Origin: Symbiodinium natans
Lineage: Eukaryota > Sar > Dinophyceae > Suessiales > Symbiodiniaceae
NCBI GenBank assembly: GCA_905221605.1
Contig: CAJNDS010002542.1
Coordinates: 243,953-307,952 of the forward strand
Direction: 5' to 3'
Length of the DNA: 64,000 nt
Shown: positions 9,362 to 19,745 of the stretch, in pieces
Position numbering within the stretch: the stretch's first letter is position 1
Layout: every line of letters starts with the position of its first letter
Translations under genes and position numbers: made by a program
Notes under the pieces: model-generated
Told to the model about the DNA's origin: nothing
The model's database searches: none
What the model saw: the letters and a program-made list of their open reading frames with translations, nothing else

Positions 9362-11831
9362 TTACGAGGTCTAATAGGGTTTGTTTTTAGGATTGTTCTC
9401 GGGTTTGTTGCAGGTTTTTCATGGGTGCTTTTATAGGGGTTTCTATATTTTTGTTTTTTTCGGGTTAGGTGTTTTTCCTGTTTAATATGATTAAGAGGTT
9501 ATATGACAAGGGTTATACGTTTTGGGGCCGTTTAGGATGAAAGCTTTCAGGGTTTGAGGCCTCATATGGCAGTTCGGGAGGCGTCTCTTTTGTGGCTTCT
9601 GTGCTAGTTCTTGTTGCAGCTCGGTCTCGTGATTGCTTGCCGCGAAGGGAAACCCTCATGCTAAACCCTATCACCCTAAACCCAAGCCCTAAACGCCTCT
9701 TCCCTTCCCGATTGGGTTGAGGCTTTTGGGGTTTTGGGTTGTCTCCCTTTGAAATCGAGCCCTTGGCACCACGCAGAAAGGGGGGGAGGGAGGGGGTGTC
9801 CTGTTTTCCGGAAACCCTAATAAAACCCTCCCTAAACCTTAAACCCAAACCCTAAGCGCCATGCCAGAGGGATCTCGAATCGATCCGATAATTTCCCACC
9901 CCGGCACCACCCATAGTCACTGAAACTTTCACTAGGTTGGCCTTTGAGATAGTTTGATATTCTCCTTGCCTAGGTTTTTGAAGGGAACCCATATACTAAG
10001 ATTCTTCAAAGGGGGTGGAGAGGCCCATCCAGTATTCAGAACATGGAGGGTCGCGCCGATGAACACTAAACCCTAGGAACCCCTAAATAGACCCCCACAT
10101 AGTAGAATTCCCTCATAAGGACCCCAAGAAGGTACTGATAATTTCTGAAACCCCCATAGAAGCCCTAAACCCTAAAACCTAAACCCCAAACCCCAAACCC
10201 TAAACCCTAAAAACCCTAAACCCTAAACCCTCTAAACGGCCAGCACTTCCCCCCCCCTTTTGTCCCCCCTCAGGAATCCGGAGGCGGGTCCCATTGCCCT
10301 CAAAGTGGAGCAGGCCTGGGGTTTAGGGTTTAGGATGTAGGGTTTAGGGTTTAAGGTTTAGGGTTTAGGGCTTAGGGCTTAGGGCTCAGGGCTCAGGGCT
10401 CAGGGTTTAGGGTTAGGGTTTAGGGCGACACCTCAGATGATGGCCACCATGCCACCCCTTTTTCAGCCTCAGGGCTTTCAGGGGTTCTGTTCAAGTTGAG
10501 GGTTTCGGTTTTTTTTTCGGGTGCAGGCCCAGATTCCTACTATCCTTGTTTTCAATATAGTTTAGGGTTGAGGGTCGAGGGTTTGGGGTTTAGGGTTTAG
10601 GGTATGGGGCGTCCCATTGTGGTTGATGATTTGTTGATTTCGCGCATCTGCGGGCGGGTGAGTGAGGCAAGACCAGTAACTTAGCTTTCACAGGGGCTGT
10701 AGTCACTTCAAGTGTTTAGGTTGGGCTTGGTGTTGAGGTCATTGTCTCTCTGACCTTCCAGAGAAAATACGCTAACCCCTAAACCTTGCGCTTGCCTTAT
10801 ACCCTGAAACCGTAAACCTCCATCTCTTCGACCTGCCTCAGTAGTCGCGTTGGAAACTACATGAGAAAGTATGTCTACAACAGTAGCGTGAGAATACAAT
10901 AGCAGAACAGAATGTTACAATAAGTTTATATTTATAGAATGATACAATAATACAATAATGGTATACAGCATGTAGAGAACAACATATTGACAGAGCAATA
11001 CACTGGGCTCAGGTTTTGGGAATGTTTTGGGCTTGTTTTTGGGGGCATAGCCTTCGCGTTGTACTGCCCATCGTTCTCTGGGAAGATGCCTTGCTCAAGT
11101 GAGGCGGTGACAACTTCACAGGAGCCAATGTGCAGTCGTTATTGTTTAAGGGTTTATAGGGTTTAGGGTTTAGGGTTTAGTGTTTATAGGGTTTTGGGTC
11201 TAGGGTTTAGGGTGGGGGAAGGGGGCAGGGCTTCGTTGCTGGGTCAGGGCCCGAAGGCCCCCCAAACCCCCACCGTCTGTCCTAAAACCCCATCGCAACC
11301 TTAATTAGCTGCCCTAAACCCCGAACCCTAACCCTAAACCCTAAACCCTAAACCCTAACCCCTAAACCCTTTAAAAGCCAGCTCCAAAACCTTGCATAAG
11401 ACTTTAAGACCCTGAAGCCCGGAGATGACCTGCAAGATCCCTAGGACCCCCTCTCTAAACCCAAACCCCCTGCAACCTCAAACCCCAAAACCCTAAACCT
11501 TAAAACCCCCAAACCGATGCACCCTGAAAACCCCAACATGATTCTTCCAAGCGGTGGGTCTCGCAGAAGTTCATGAAACGCTTCGCCTCAAGTGAACAAT
11601 CCTGTACTAAGGGCTTTCGGGTTTATAGGGTTCCCCTAAGCCCAAAACTTACCCTGAATCGTAAACAGAAACCTTTTGGGGCTTGGCGATTCTCAGTGGG
11701 GAGTTGGATCCTACTTCATCCATTTAAAGGGCTCGATAACAAGCTCAGCTTGGCAGCGCGCTGAACGCTCGAACCTGAGCCCTCCCCTTAAGGGTTTAGG
11801 GCGTAAACCTAAACCCTCAACCCTAAGCCCG
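9362..11831. other. Heptamer-rich spacer, no confident gene
   Basis: C-rich derivatives lie at 9660-9690, 9840 and 10160-10235; G-rich derivatives at 10318-10430 and 11150-11215; C-rich again at 11315-11370 and 11460-11530. Short more complex stretches at 10260-10315 and 10435-10475 sit between C-rich and G-rich DNA in the same arrangement as the exon-like islands, but are too short to call. Confidence 0.5.
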
Positions 11832-11927
11832 CAGGACCAGATCACTTCCATCAGTCCAAACTTGATCACCTCCAACGTGTGGGGCCCGAGCTCTGACTCT
11901 CACATTGCGGGTGTTTCGGGATTCGTA
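11832..11927 (+). CDS. Exon-like island (QDQITSISPNLITSNVWGPS)
   Basis: Open stretch QDQITSISPNLITSNVWGPS followed by SDSHIAGVSGF. The 'I-x-x-I-x-P-x-x-I-T' pattern is shared with 2517-2579. CCCTAAGCCCGCAG, a possible splice acceptor, precedes it. The family is not identified. Confidence 0.4.
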
Positions 11928-12872
11928 CAGAAACCCCTAAACCTTACATCCTAAACCCTAAGCCCTAACCCTAAAAGCTAAGTTGAGAGTGTTGGGTGCC
12001 CTTTTTGAGGTTTGGTGGTTTGGTATTTCGGTTTGAGGGTTGGAGAGGAGGGGCCGGTCCCCTAATAGAATCTGCGCCATGCCTGCTTGCATGGGCATCT
12101 TCTGAGCAGTCCTCGGGCCGTTCTTGGGCACTCCGTGTAGATACCCATACACGTATGCAAGGATGACCCAAAGGAGTGTATCTAAACCCTGCATAAGCCG
12201 AAACCATAACTGAAACGTTTGGGACTCTTGCGACTTTGATGGTTGTCGTCGGCTGAGTAGGGTTTAGAGTTTACAGCGTTGAGGGTAGTACCTGCAAAAC
12301 CTCACAAGCTGAACTTGGGTCCGCTTCCAAAGCCGCCGACCTCCCTCCCGAAACCCTCAACCCCAAAGCCCGGTGTCTCAAACCATGACAGCTCCCGTCA
12401 AGCTGATGGGCCCTTGAAACGCATGACCTCAGGCTACCCAAAAGCACCATAGAGCCTAGAACCCGGTTCTCCAAGTAGCCCACAGCCCTGCAACGCTAGA
12501 AAAGCTAAAGCCCTCTAAGAACCCGAAACCTACAGCCCCAGGAACCTAAAAGCCTTAAAAAGCCCTAAATCGCTAAAGGCCTAGAAGCCGTGGAATCCTA
12601 CATGCAGCAACCCCTAGAACGTTTTGCCATTAGGGCGAAGCATTAAGATGTCGGTCTCTTCAGTTAAAATACTCCTCAATATCATTTCAGTACGAATTCA
12701 TGCATGACTATCCTCCCCCACCTGCCATTCTAATTGACGAGGCCCCGTATATGAACCTAGAACCTGAACCTCTAGAAGCTCTACAGCCCTCCAAATACAC
12801 CCTAAACCCTAAACCCTAAACCCGAAACCCTAAACCTTTAACCCTAAACCCTGTCCTTATTTTCATCTCCAG
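11928..12872. other. Spacer with C-rich heptamers
   Basis: Heptamer derivatives lie at 11938-11975, 12340-12370 and 12795-12850. Nothing in the rest resembles a known protein. It ends TTTTCATCTCCAG, a good polypyrimidine-AG acceptor, at the next island. Confidence 0.5.
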
Positions 12873-12950
12873 GTCGCCACCACTATCGCCCTGGTTGGCG
12901 CCTCTGAGGGAGACAAGGCGACTTTTGTGAACTCCGACACGGGGGAGTGA
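12873..12950 (+). CDS. Exon-like island (VATTIALVGASEGDKATFV)
   Basis: Reads VATTIALVGASEGDKATFV then NSDTGE and a stop in the GTGAGT context. CTCCAG before and GGGGGAGTGAGT after fit canonical acceptor and donor sites. It is homologous by eye to 3709-3765. C-rich heptamers lie upstream and GGGTTTAGGG downstream. Confidence 0.45.
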   Translation, partial: VATTIALVGASEGDKATFVNSDTGE

Positions 12951-13512
12951 GTCTTGGCGCGGACGGTTTAGGGTTTAGGGTTTAGGGTTTGGGGCTTGGG
13001 GTTTAAGGGTTGGGGTTTAGGGTTCAGGGTTTAGGGTTTAGGGGGCCACAAACCCTCATTCTTGAACCCTGAACCCTATAAGCCCTAAACCCTAAGCCCT
13101 GAATCCTGTAACCCTAAACCCTTAGTCCTGAACCCTAAACTCGTGGTTTGGGTTCAGGGCTTCTCACAGCTTTGAACTTCAGGGGTTCCGGAAATTGCTT
13201 GGGCTCCGGTTTTCGGTTCGGGCTGTCTTGGCTTTCAGATCTTAAGGTTCAGGGTTTAGGTTTTTAGGTCAGATTTAGGGGCTTAGGATTTAAGCGTTTC
13301 GACCTTTCCGGATGCAGGGTTTTAGGGTTTGAGCATTTGGGCATTTAGGATTTGGGGAGTTAGGATCTTGGGGGTTGAGGGTTGATTCGCTTGGGGATTT
13401 TGGGGTTAGGGTTTAGGGTGTAGTAGGGTTTTAAGTTTTGTGGGGTCAGGAATTTACCCCCCCCCCCCCCCCACCAACTGAGGGTTTGAGGATTTGACGA
13501 GATTCAGGACAC

Positions 13513-13682
13513 TAAGCAGGCCAGGGAGGCTCAGGCGGGCAACTGTACCGGAATGTGGCCAGACGCAATAAGCAGGCCAAGGAGGCTCAGACTCAATAAG
13601 CAGGCCAAGGCGGCTCAGGCGGGCGGGCAACTGTGCCGGGATGTGGCCGGACGCAATAAGCAGGCCAAGGAGGCTCAGGCGA
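13513..13682 (+). repeat. TAAGCAGGCCAGGGAGGCTC unit array, left block
   Basis: Four complete or partial copies of a ~56 bp unit, TAAGCAGGCC(A)GGAGGCTCAGG followed by CGGGCAACTGTGCCGGAATG. The same unit resumes at 14842-14933 in the same orientation, so the AT-rich DNA between looks inserted into the array. Confidence 0.85.
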
Positions 13683-14841
13683 GATATTCTCCAGTTTATA
13701 TGTATATACATATACATCATATATATTTGTTATCTATCTATATATATATACATATACGTATAAACATAAGTTTGTGTTGCGCGCAAATGATTAGTTTTGA
13801 ATTAGTATACAAGATACAGTAATGAGAATAACAAGAAACTTTACATATATATATATATATATGCATATATGTGTATATATGTCTGTCTGTAATTAACACT
13901 AGTGATTTATATAAAGTAAGATACATACTATTATGTTTATAATGTATGTGTAGATATACAAGTTTGTATTTAACAGCAATGATTAGTATAGAAATAGTAT
14001 ACGCAATAAATTATATTCATATATATATATATATATATGTGCATATATTCTTTACTCATTCTTTACTAAGTAGACTTTAATCATTCTGTAAACACGATAA
14101 TGGATCTGCAAATCTGTGGATACATGGTAAGGAAATATACCAATTTTGTACGAACATAATAGAGATATACACAATTCCTGGGTTGATGAGTCTTAAAACC
14201 TAGTAACCTAGCACGCAAAGAGTAAACACCTATATTAATTGTTTATATTGCACTATCAAAAATTATTCGTGCAATATTAGTATATACGTATCTTATCTGC
14301 ATACTAGCATGACTGGTTAGCGCTGCTAAGATTAGTAAACGCGTTGTAACGGGCATGTACTGCTTCTTGCAACAGGGTTGATTCAACCCCCATCACAAGA
14401 AAGCACGCCAAGCAAGCAGGACAAGTAGGATTGACTGCGCCCCCGCGTGACTGACGTATGGATTTTGCATGGTTTAGCTGACAAGACACGCGGGGATCGA
14501 CTCAACCCAAGCTTCCAGAACCAGGTCAAAGGCCTGTTTGCGCGTTTGACTCCGAAACGCGCGTTTCACGGGAGATCCTCCAGAACCCAATCAGACGCCT
14601 GTTTGCATCCTTGACTCCGAAACGCACGGGCCGAGAGCCTCCAGAACCCAGTCAAACGCATGCCGGCGCATTTTTGCCTGTTTCCGAAAGGCGGCACCTT
14701 CCACGGGCCTCGAAGCAGCTAGGCGCGGCCAAAATGGCCACACAGACCCGGGCACTGTTATGACGCAAAAGAAAAAGCAGCTGTCTGGCGGACTTGTCGT
14801 GGCTTGAAAAATTTTGGCGCACGTGTGAACTCTAAATCGCA
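13683..14841. other. AT-rich island inside a minisatellite array
   Basis: The left two thirds is AT-rich with several TATA microsatellites (13695-13760, 13840-13880, 14018-14045). The right third is GC-richer and holds a ~62 bp tandem repeat. No transposase or other gene seen; base composition differs sharply from the neighbours. Confidence 0.6.
14512..14705 (+). repeat. ~60-66 bp tandem repeat, three copies
   Basis: Each copy starts CTYCCAGAACCCAGTCAAACG and two contain TTGACTCCGAAACGC. The third copy is divergent towards its end. Confidence 0.7.
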
Positions 14842-14933
14842 ATAAGTAGGCCAGGGAGGTTCAGGCGGGCAACTGTGCCGGAACCTGGCCAGACGCAATA
14901 AGCAGGCCAGGGAGGCTCAGGCGGGCAACTGTA
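14842..14933 (+). repeat. TAAGCAGGCCAGGGAGGCTC unit array, right block
   Basis: Two copies, the last broken by CCCTAAACCC after CAACTGTAA. Same unit and orientation as 13513-13682. Confidence 0.85.
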
Positions 14934-17084
14934 ACCCTAAACCCGAAGCTGTCATGTGGAACAAGAAGTTGAAGGGGCTAGCCCCCTGTGTTGGAGGGGC
15001 CTTTCACGAGGAGTTAGTCCGAGTGATGCCCCAAAGCAACCCTCCCGTAGAGATAGGTTTTTTTGCCGCCCGCACAGCTGACTGGAGGTGTTTCGCACGT
15101 TAGGCTTTTAGGGTTTAGAGTTTAGGGTTAGTAACAAACCCCAGCTTCCGAAAGGGACGTAGGTTTGCGGTTTCAGGCATTTAGAGAGAGGGTTTGGATT
15201 CAAGGGTCAGGGTGGGGATGCTCGAAGTGGTGTTTTTTTTGTTTTTTTTTTCTCCGCGTGTTATGTGCCAGTGGCAGTCGGGTCCGTTTTCTGGTCGTGA
15301 TACGAGGGTGCCGGTTGCGGCGTGGGAGCCCAGGAAAAGGGACTGCTCTCTACCCCCAAAAGGTCTTAATTAAAGGTTCCTGACTTTATCTGGCTCGCAG
15401 AAGAGTAGGACGATCGGATGTCACACAGTACACGATTCTATCTAATGCCAAGCATAAATATTAGCCTTTCTAGTTTCACGGCGTCCCTATGTCAGAGTTG
15501 GGGGGTTGTCCTGTCCCCTGCTGCTTTTGAATGAAAAGCCTCCGCCCGAATCTGAACCCTGAATAAACCCTAGACCCTGCTATTGTGAAAATGCTGATAT
15601 ACCCCCTTGGGAGCCGTAGGAGGTCTAGTGCGAGAAGTACACGGCCCTTTTTCTGAAGGTCTAGGGACTCAAAAGTTGAGCCTTGAAGTTTGCCTGCGCC
15701 CTTTCCCCCAAATACCCCTCAGTTCAGGGTGCCTGAATACGGGTCTGTTGAGCATTTTGAAAGGAGCTGATGGGGACTTCTGCCGGACGCAAAATCCTAA
15801 CATCCACATCCTAACATTCTCGTCGCATCGCTCAACACGGGTAATGTCCGCGGACTTGCTGCAAGGTCTGGCAGTTTGCAATTCAGGGCAGCGCAAGAAA
15901 TTGTTCTTGCAACATACCAACATCCCATGTCGAAGACTGCGCTACATGACCGGTGGCATGGCTATAGCAGGTGCTTCTGAGGGTTCTGCGTCAGCTGGCT
16001 TCGAGGCGCGTCCGCCTCGCCGGTTTTTCAAGCGGTCAAAACCGTGCCTTAGCATGCGCTCCGTGTGCAACAGCGTGCGTGCCGATGACATGGGTTTATA
16101 AGGGACCCTATATACGAGCCTTTTTCAAGGGGTTTAAAGGCCAAACCAGTTTAGCTTAAACTTACTTCAGGGAAGAACAGGTTTGGTTGTCATTCAACTG
16201 AGCACGTTTTTCAGGAGCAGCGCATTGCTTGTACCCCCTACCCGCTGTGCAAGCAAGGTGAGTCTGCAACACCAGACAAGGACGTTGGGAGGATCAGGGT
16301 TTGTCGGGTTCCACTTGGGAGGATCAGGCTTTGTCGGGATCCACCCAGTTTTGGAAAGTCGTCCAAAGTCTTTTGGGGTTTGGGTTGGTGTCAGGGCTTT
16401 GAAGTTTGGAGGGTGCTCAGACACACGCTGCGCGATTGCGATCATGCTTATGAGGGTCCTCTCGAAATCGTGAGAGGAGGAAGGAAGAAGAATAAGGGCC
16501 AGAGACTCCTCCAACCCTAGCAATAAAAAAAAGTTCCGGCTTATAATCAACTGCGGGGTCTACTCTTCCTCCCATTAGCTCAAGCAAGAGCCAAACACAC
16601 CCCCTTCCGGTGCCCCTAAACCCTAAACCCTCAAGAGCCAGTCTTGGATGGCCTCGTGGACGCCCAGGGTTACTTCAATTCACGCCAAATAGTTTCTGCG
16701 GTCCTCATCTAGGACCCACAGTAGGCCCTCACCCTTTTTCTACCGTTTAGGTTCCATCCCCTTTATACCAAAAATGGGTGCCCCTTTTTCTTCCCCTAGC
16801 CTACTCTTGGATCTAGTCGTGTATGCCTTCAAAGCCAACCTTATTTTGTGTGGGGGAATGGCTGCGGTTATTAAGGCGTCAGCAGTTGTTTTTTCTAGTT
16901 GCCCTGCGCAACCGGCTCAAGACTAACGTCGGTCAAATCCAAACCTTGAAAGCAAAGATGCGCCGGGCCTTGGAGCATGCGAACTACATTGCCAACATCG
17001 AAGTAGCCTTGAAAACCCTCCCAAACCGCAAACCCCAAACCCCAAACCCTAAACCCTAAACCCTAAAGCCCGCGCAGTCTCCAG
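14934..17084. other. Complex spacer, genes possible but not recognised
   Basis: This stretch has fewer heptamers than its surroundings. A + frame is open across 15607-16101 and another across 16823-17059 (containing QIQTLKAKMRRALEHANYIA, helix-like). Neither carries a motif I can name. GGATCAGGGTTTGTCGGGTT and a near-identical copy lie about 35 bp apart near 16290-16340. The end is CCCTAAACCC followed by CAGTCTCCAG. Confidence 0.4.
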
Positions 17085-17159
17085 GACGTCGGCTCGGGCC
17101 ATGCCTCCTTCGTTGTCGATGGCGCCGGCACCTACCTGCTGTGCTTCACAGCCACCTGG
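17085..17159 (+). CDS. Exon-like island (DVGSGHASFVVDGAGTYLLC)
   Basis: Reads DVGSGHASFVVDGAGTYLLC then FTATW. It is preceded by CAGTCTCCAG (acceptor-like), with GACATGTAGACTAGGG and GGGTTTAGGG downstream. 'A-x-F-V-V-x-G-A-G-T-Y-x-L-C-F' is a typical alternating beta-strand pattern and resembles the island at 9090. Confidence 0.45.
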
Positions 17160-17235
17160 AGAACAAGACTGTGACATGTAGACTAGGGTTCAGGGTTTAG
17201 GGTTTACGGTGTAGGAGGACTAGGGTGGGTTCAGG

Positions 17236-17310
17236 TTGGGATGTCCCCCATTATGCTAACAGTCCTTAATCCAGTTCTAACCTATAAAGGACTGTTAGTA
17301 TAAGGGGGAT
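17236..17310. mobile_element. MITE-like hairpin, family A copy 1
   Basis: The left arm TTGGGATGTCCCCCATTATG and CTAACAGTCC pair with the right arm GGACTGTTAGTATAAGGGGG. This 75 bp copy lacks the outer end on the right. Confidence 0.7.
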
Positions 17311-17613
17311 CTATGTACCTATCTATCTGTCTATCTATCTATACATCTATATGTTAATATATATATATATATATATATATCTATCTAAATACTTTTCTTT
17401 ATGCAGATATGTTTTGCTCGTATTTGCGGGAAGTAGCCCGCCAATGGCCCCGAAGTCCTGTTCCGACAGCAAGGCGAAAGGGGCCGCGGACTCCATGCAG
17501 CAGAAAGGCGCCACAAGCAGTTTGGGGTCCAGTGGGTTTGGCTTGGGATTTAGGGTTTGGGGTTTAGGGTTTGGGGTTTGGGGTTTAGGGTTTGCGGTTA
17601 GCGGGTTTGGTTT

Positions 17614-17713
17614 GTGATGTCCCCCCTTATACTAACAGTCCTTAATAGGTATTATGGTACCCCCTATTATGTCTCAATCAAGGACTCAAGGACTGTTTGT
17701 ATAAGAGGGAACA
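17614..17713. mobile_element. MITE-like hairpin, family A copy 2
   Basis: GATGTCCCCCCTTATACTAA and CAGTCC pair with GGACTGTTTGTATAAGAGGG. Centre: GGTACCCCCTATTATGTC. Confidence 0.7.
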
Positions 17714-18546
17714 GGTTAAGGTTCACTGTTTAAGGTTGAGGGTATCGGGTTGAGGGGTTTGATGAAGTGTCGAGGGTTCAGGGCCACTGGAGTCCCGGGT
17801 TTAGGCTGTGGACTTCAAGGACTTTAGGGCTGTCTCGTACTTGGGCCCCAAGATAGCTAATTACCACAGTGTTGTTTGGGGGTTCGAAGCATCTCCTTTT
17901 TGGGTTCTGTGGGTTCAGGGTGTATGGGGTTCATGCTTGGGGTGAGGGCAGAACCGGCAAACTCTACAGAAAGCTCTCTAAACACCAAACCGCAAGCTGA
18001 ATAAGAACATCCTTTCCAGGGCCAGGGGGGTCTGGGATTCTGTATTCCGCAGCGCTTGGATCTCGCGAGTACTAGTGTTTCGGGTTTGAGGGTTTGAGGA
18101 TTGAGGCATGGGTCAGGGTAGTCTGGCTGACCTGCCTTGACTATCTATCTTGTTCATGGTGTCCGCCAAAGACAAAACAAGTGTTGCTGTAGGGCTTTTA
18201 GGAGTGTTTTCGGCTGAAGCCCGATGCACTCTTGCTGTTTATCCCTTTTCCTACTGGTTCTTTGCAGGCACGAGGAAATTAGGTACCTTAGATCGCCTAT
18301 ATAAGCCCTCGAAGGCAGAAGCAGGGGATAGAAGGTACCTAATTCCCCCATTCCCCGCTAAGTATCAGTAAGTAGTATACCTTGAGAGAAGGGGTCAAGG
18401 TCGAAACCTATGGTCACCAACTTTTCTCGATTTAGGGTTTGGAGCTGAGTGCTCCGAAAATCTGTCTCTTCCTTCTGGTATCCCTATAAACACTACAAAC
18501 AGTATAAACCCCCAAAAATCCCTAGAAACCTGCAAACACTACGTTT
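17714..18546. other. Spacer with one small hairpin
   Basis: Mostly G-rich heptamer decay to 18110. GGAAATTAGGTACCTTAGA at 18274 pairs with AAGGTACCTAATTCCCC ending at 18349, a separate short hairpin. No gene recognised. Confidence 0.45.
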
Positions 18547-18600
18547 CAGGCGGTCGCTCTAAGCGAGGCTGTGGGCCTGGAGCTTGCCGAAGAGCTGCGT
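18547..18600 (+). CDS. Exon-like island (QAVALSEAVGLELAEELR)
   Basis: Reads QAVALSEAVGLELAEELR, a strongly helical pattern, after CGTTTCAG (acceptor-like). No family can be assigned from 18 residues. Confidence 0.3.
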
Positions 18601-18770
18601 AAACCCCTTAAACAAGCTGAAAGATCCCTAAACCCTAAACAATAACCCTAATCCCTCAACCCTAAACCCTAAGCAAAAAACCAATCCTAATCCCTAAACC
18701 CTAAACCTTAAACAAACAAAACTTAATCCCTAAACCCTAAACAAGAAACCCTACTCCCTAGACTCCAACG

Positions 18771-18880
18771 CCAGGCATCACTCTCACAGTGAAGGCGCCC
18801 GGAGTGGCACAGAACATGCCTGGAACCCTAGCGCGCAGCATTGAGGCCCAAGGTGTGTGCACTTACAACCCTGGCTTTGA
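18771..18880 (+). CDS. Exon-like island (PGITLTVKAPGVAQNMPGTL)
   Basis: Reads PGITLTVKAPGVAQNMPGTL then ARSIEAQGVCTYNPGF. The I-T-L-T-V start is beta-strand-like and fits the beta-sandwich set. CCCTAAACAAG lies upstream and GGGTTTAGGG downstream. Confidence 0.35.
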
Positions 18881-18884
18881 GGGT

Positions 18885-19062
18885 TTAGGGTATAGGGTTT
18901 AGGTTTTAGGGGTTTAGGGTTTACGGTTTAGCGTTTTGGGTTTAGGGTTTAGGGTTTCAGGGTTTCAGGGTTTAGGGTTTAGGGTTTAGGGTTTAGGGTT
19001 TAGGGTTTAGGGTTTAGGGTTTAGGGTTTAGGGTTTAGGGTGTAGGGTTTAGTGTAGGATGT
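18885..19062 (+). repeat. Telomere-like GGGTTTA array
   Basis: About twelve perfect heptamers (18960-19050) flanked by variants (TTTCAGG, TTTACGG, TTTTGGG). Confidence 0.9.
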
Positions 19063-19287
19063 TTAGGGGCTTGGGGGTTTGGGATTGGGGGCGCGGGGCT
19101 TGGGAAGTCTAGGGCATGGAGTAGGGAAGGGTTCAGAGCCTCAATATCCACATGCAACCCTAAACCCTAACCGTTAAACCCCAAACGAAGGGCCCTGTTT
19201 GGGTCTCTCTTGGAGAGAGTTTCCCGCTCTTCTGCAAACTCTGCTGAAGCCTTCCTCAATGAGCATATGAACCCAGATGGGCATGGG

Positions 19288-19398
19288 CATTTCCCAAAAT
19301 AGGGGGGTGCCCCTTTTATGTTTCAAGTAGAATAGAATCCCTTAAAGGGAACCCCCCCCCCCCCCCAAAAAAAAAAGTACCCCTATTTTCGGAAACCC
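19288..19398. mobile_element. Small hairpin element
   Basis: TTTCCCAAAATAGGGGGGTG near the left pairs with AGTACCCCTATTTTCGGAAA on the right, around a C14A10 run. Single copy in the window. Confidence 0.45.
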
Positions 19399-19519
19399 CC
19401 AGATTGGTCTTCAAGAGTACCGACCCTGCTCAATCAACAGCAAAGATTCCATGAAGGATCTGAACCCTAAATTCAGCAAGAGACAAGAACCCCAAGGCTC
19501 AACACCGTAGACACCCGAA

Positions 19520-19745
19520 ACACCCTAAACGCCCTAAACCCATAACCCCTAAACCCTAAACCCTAAACCCTAAACCCAAACCCTATAAACCCTAAACCCT
19601 ATAAACCCTAAACCCTAAGCCTAAACCCTAAACCCTAAACCCTAAACCTTATCTCTAAACCTGTAAACCCTCAACCCTATAAACCCTAAACCCTATAAAC
19701 CCTAAGTCCTAAACCCTAAACCCTATCCCTAAACCCTAAACTAAC
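19520..19745 (+). repeat. CCCTAAA array with CCCTATAAA variants
   Basis: C-strand heptamers interspersed with 9-base CCCTATAAA units. Interstitial. Confidence 0.9.
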
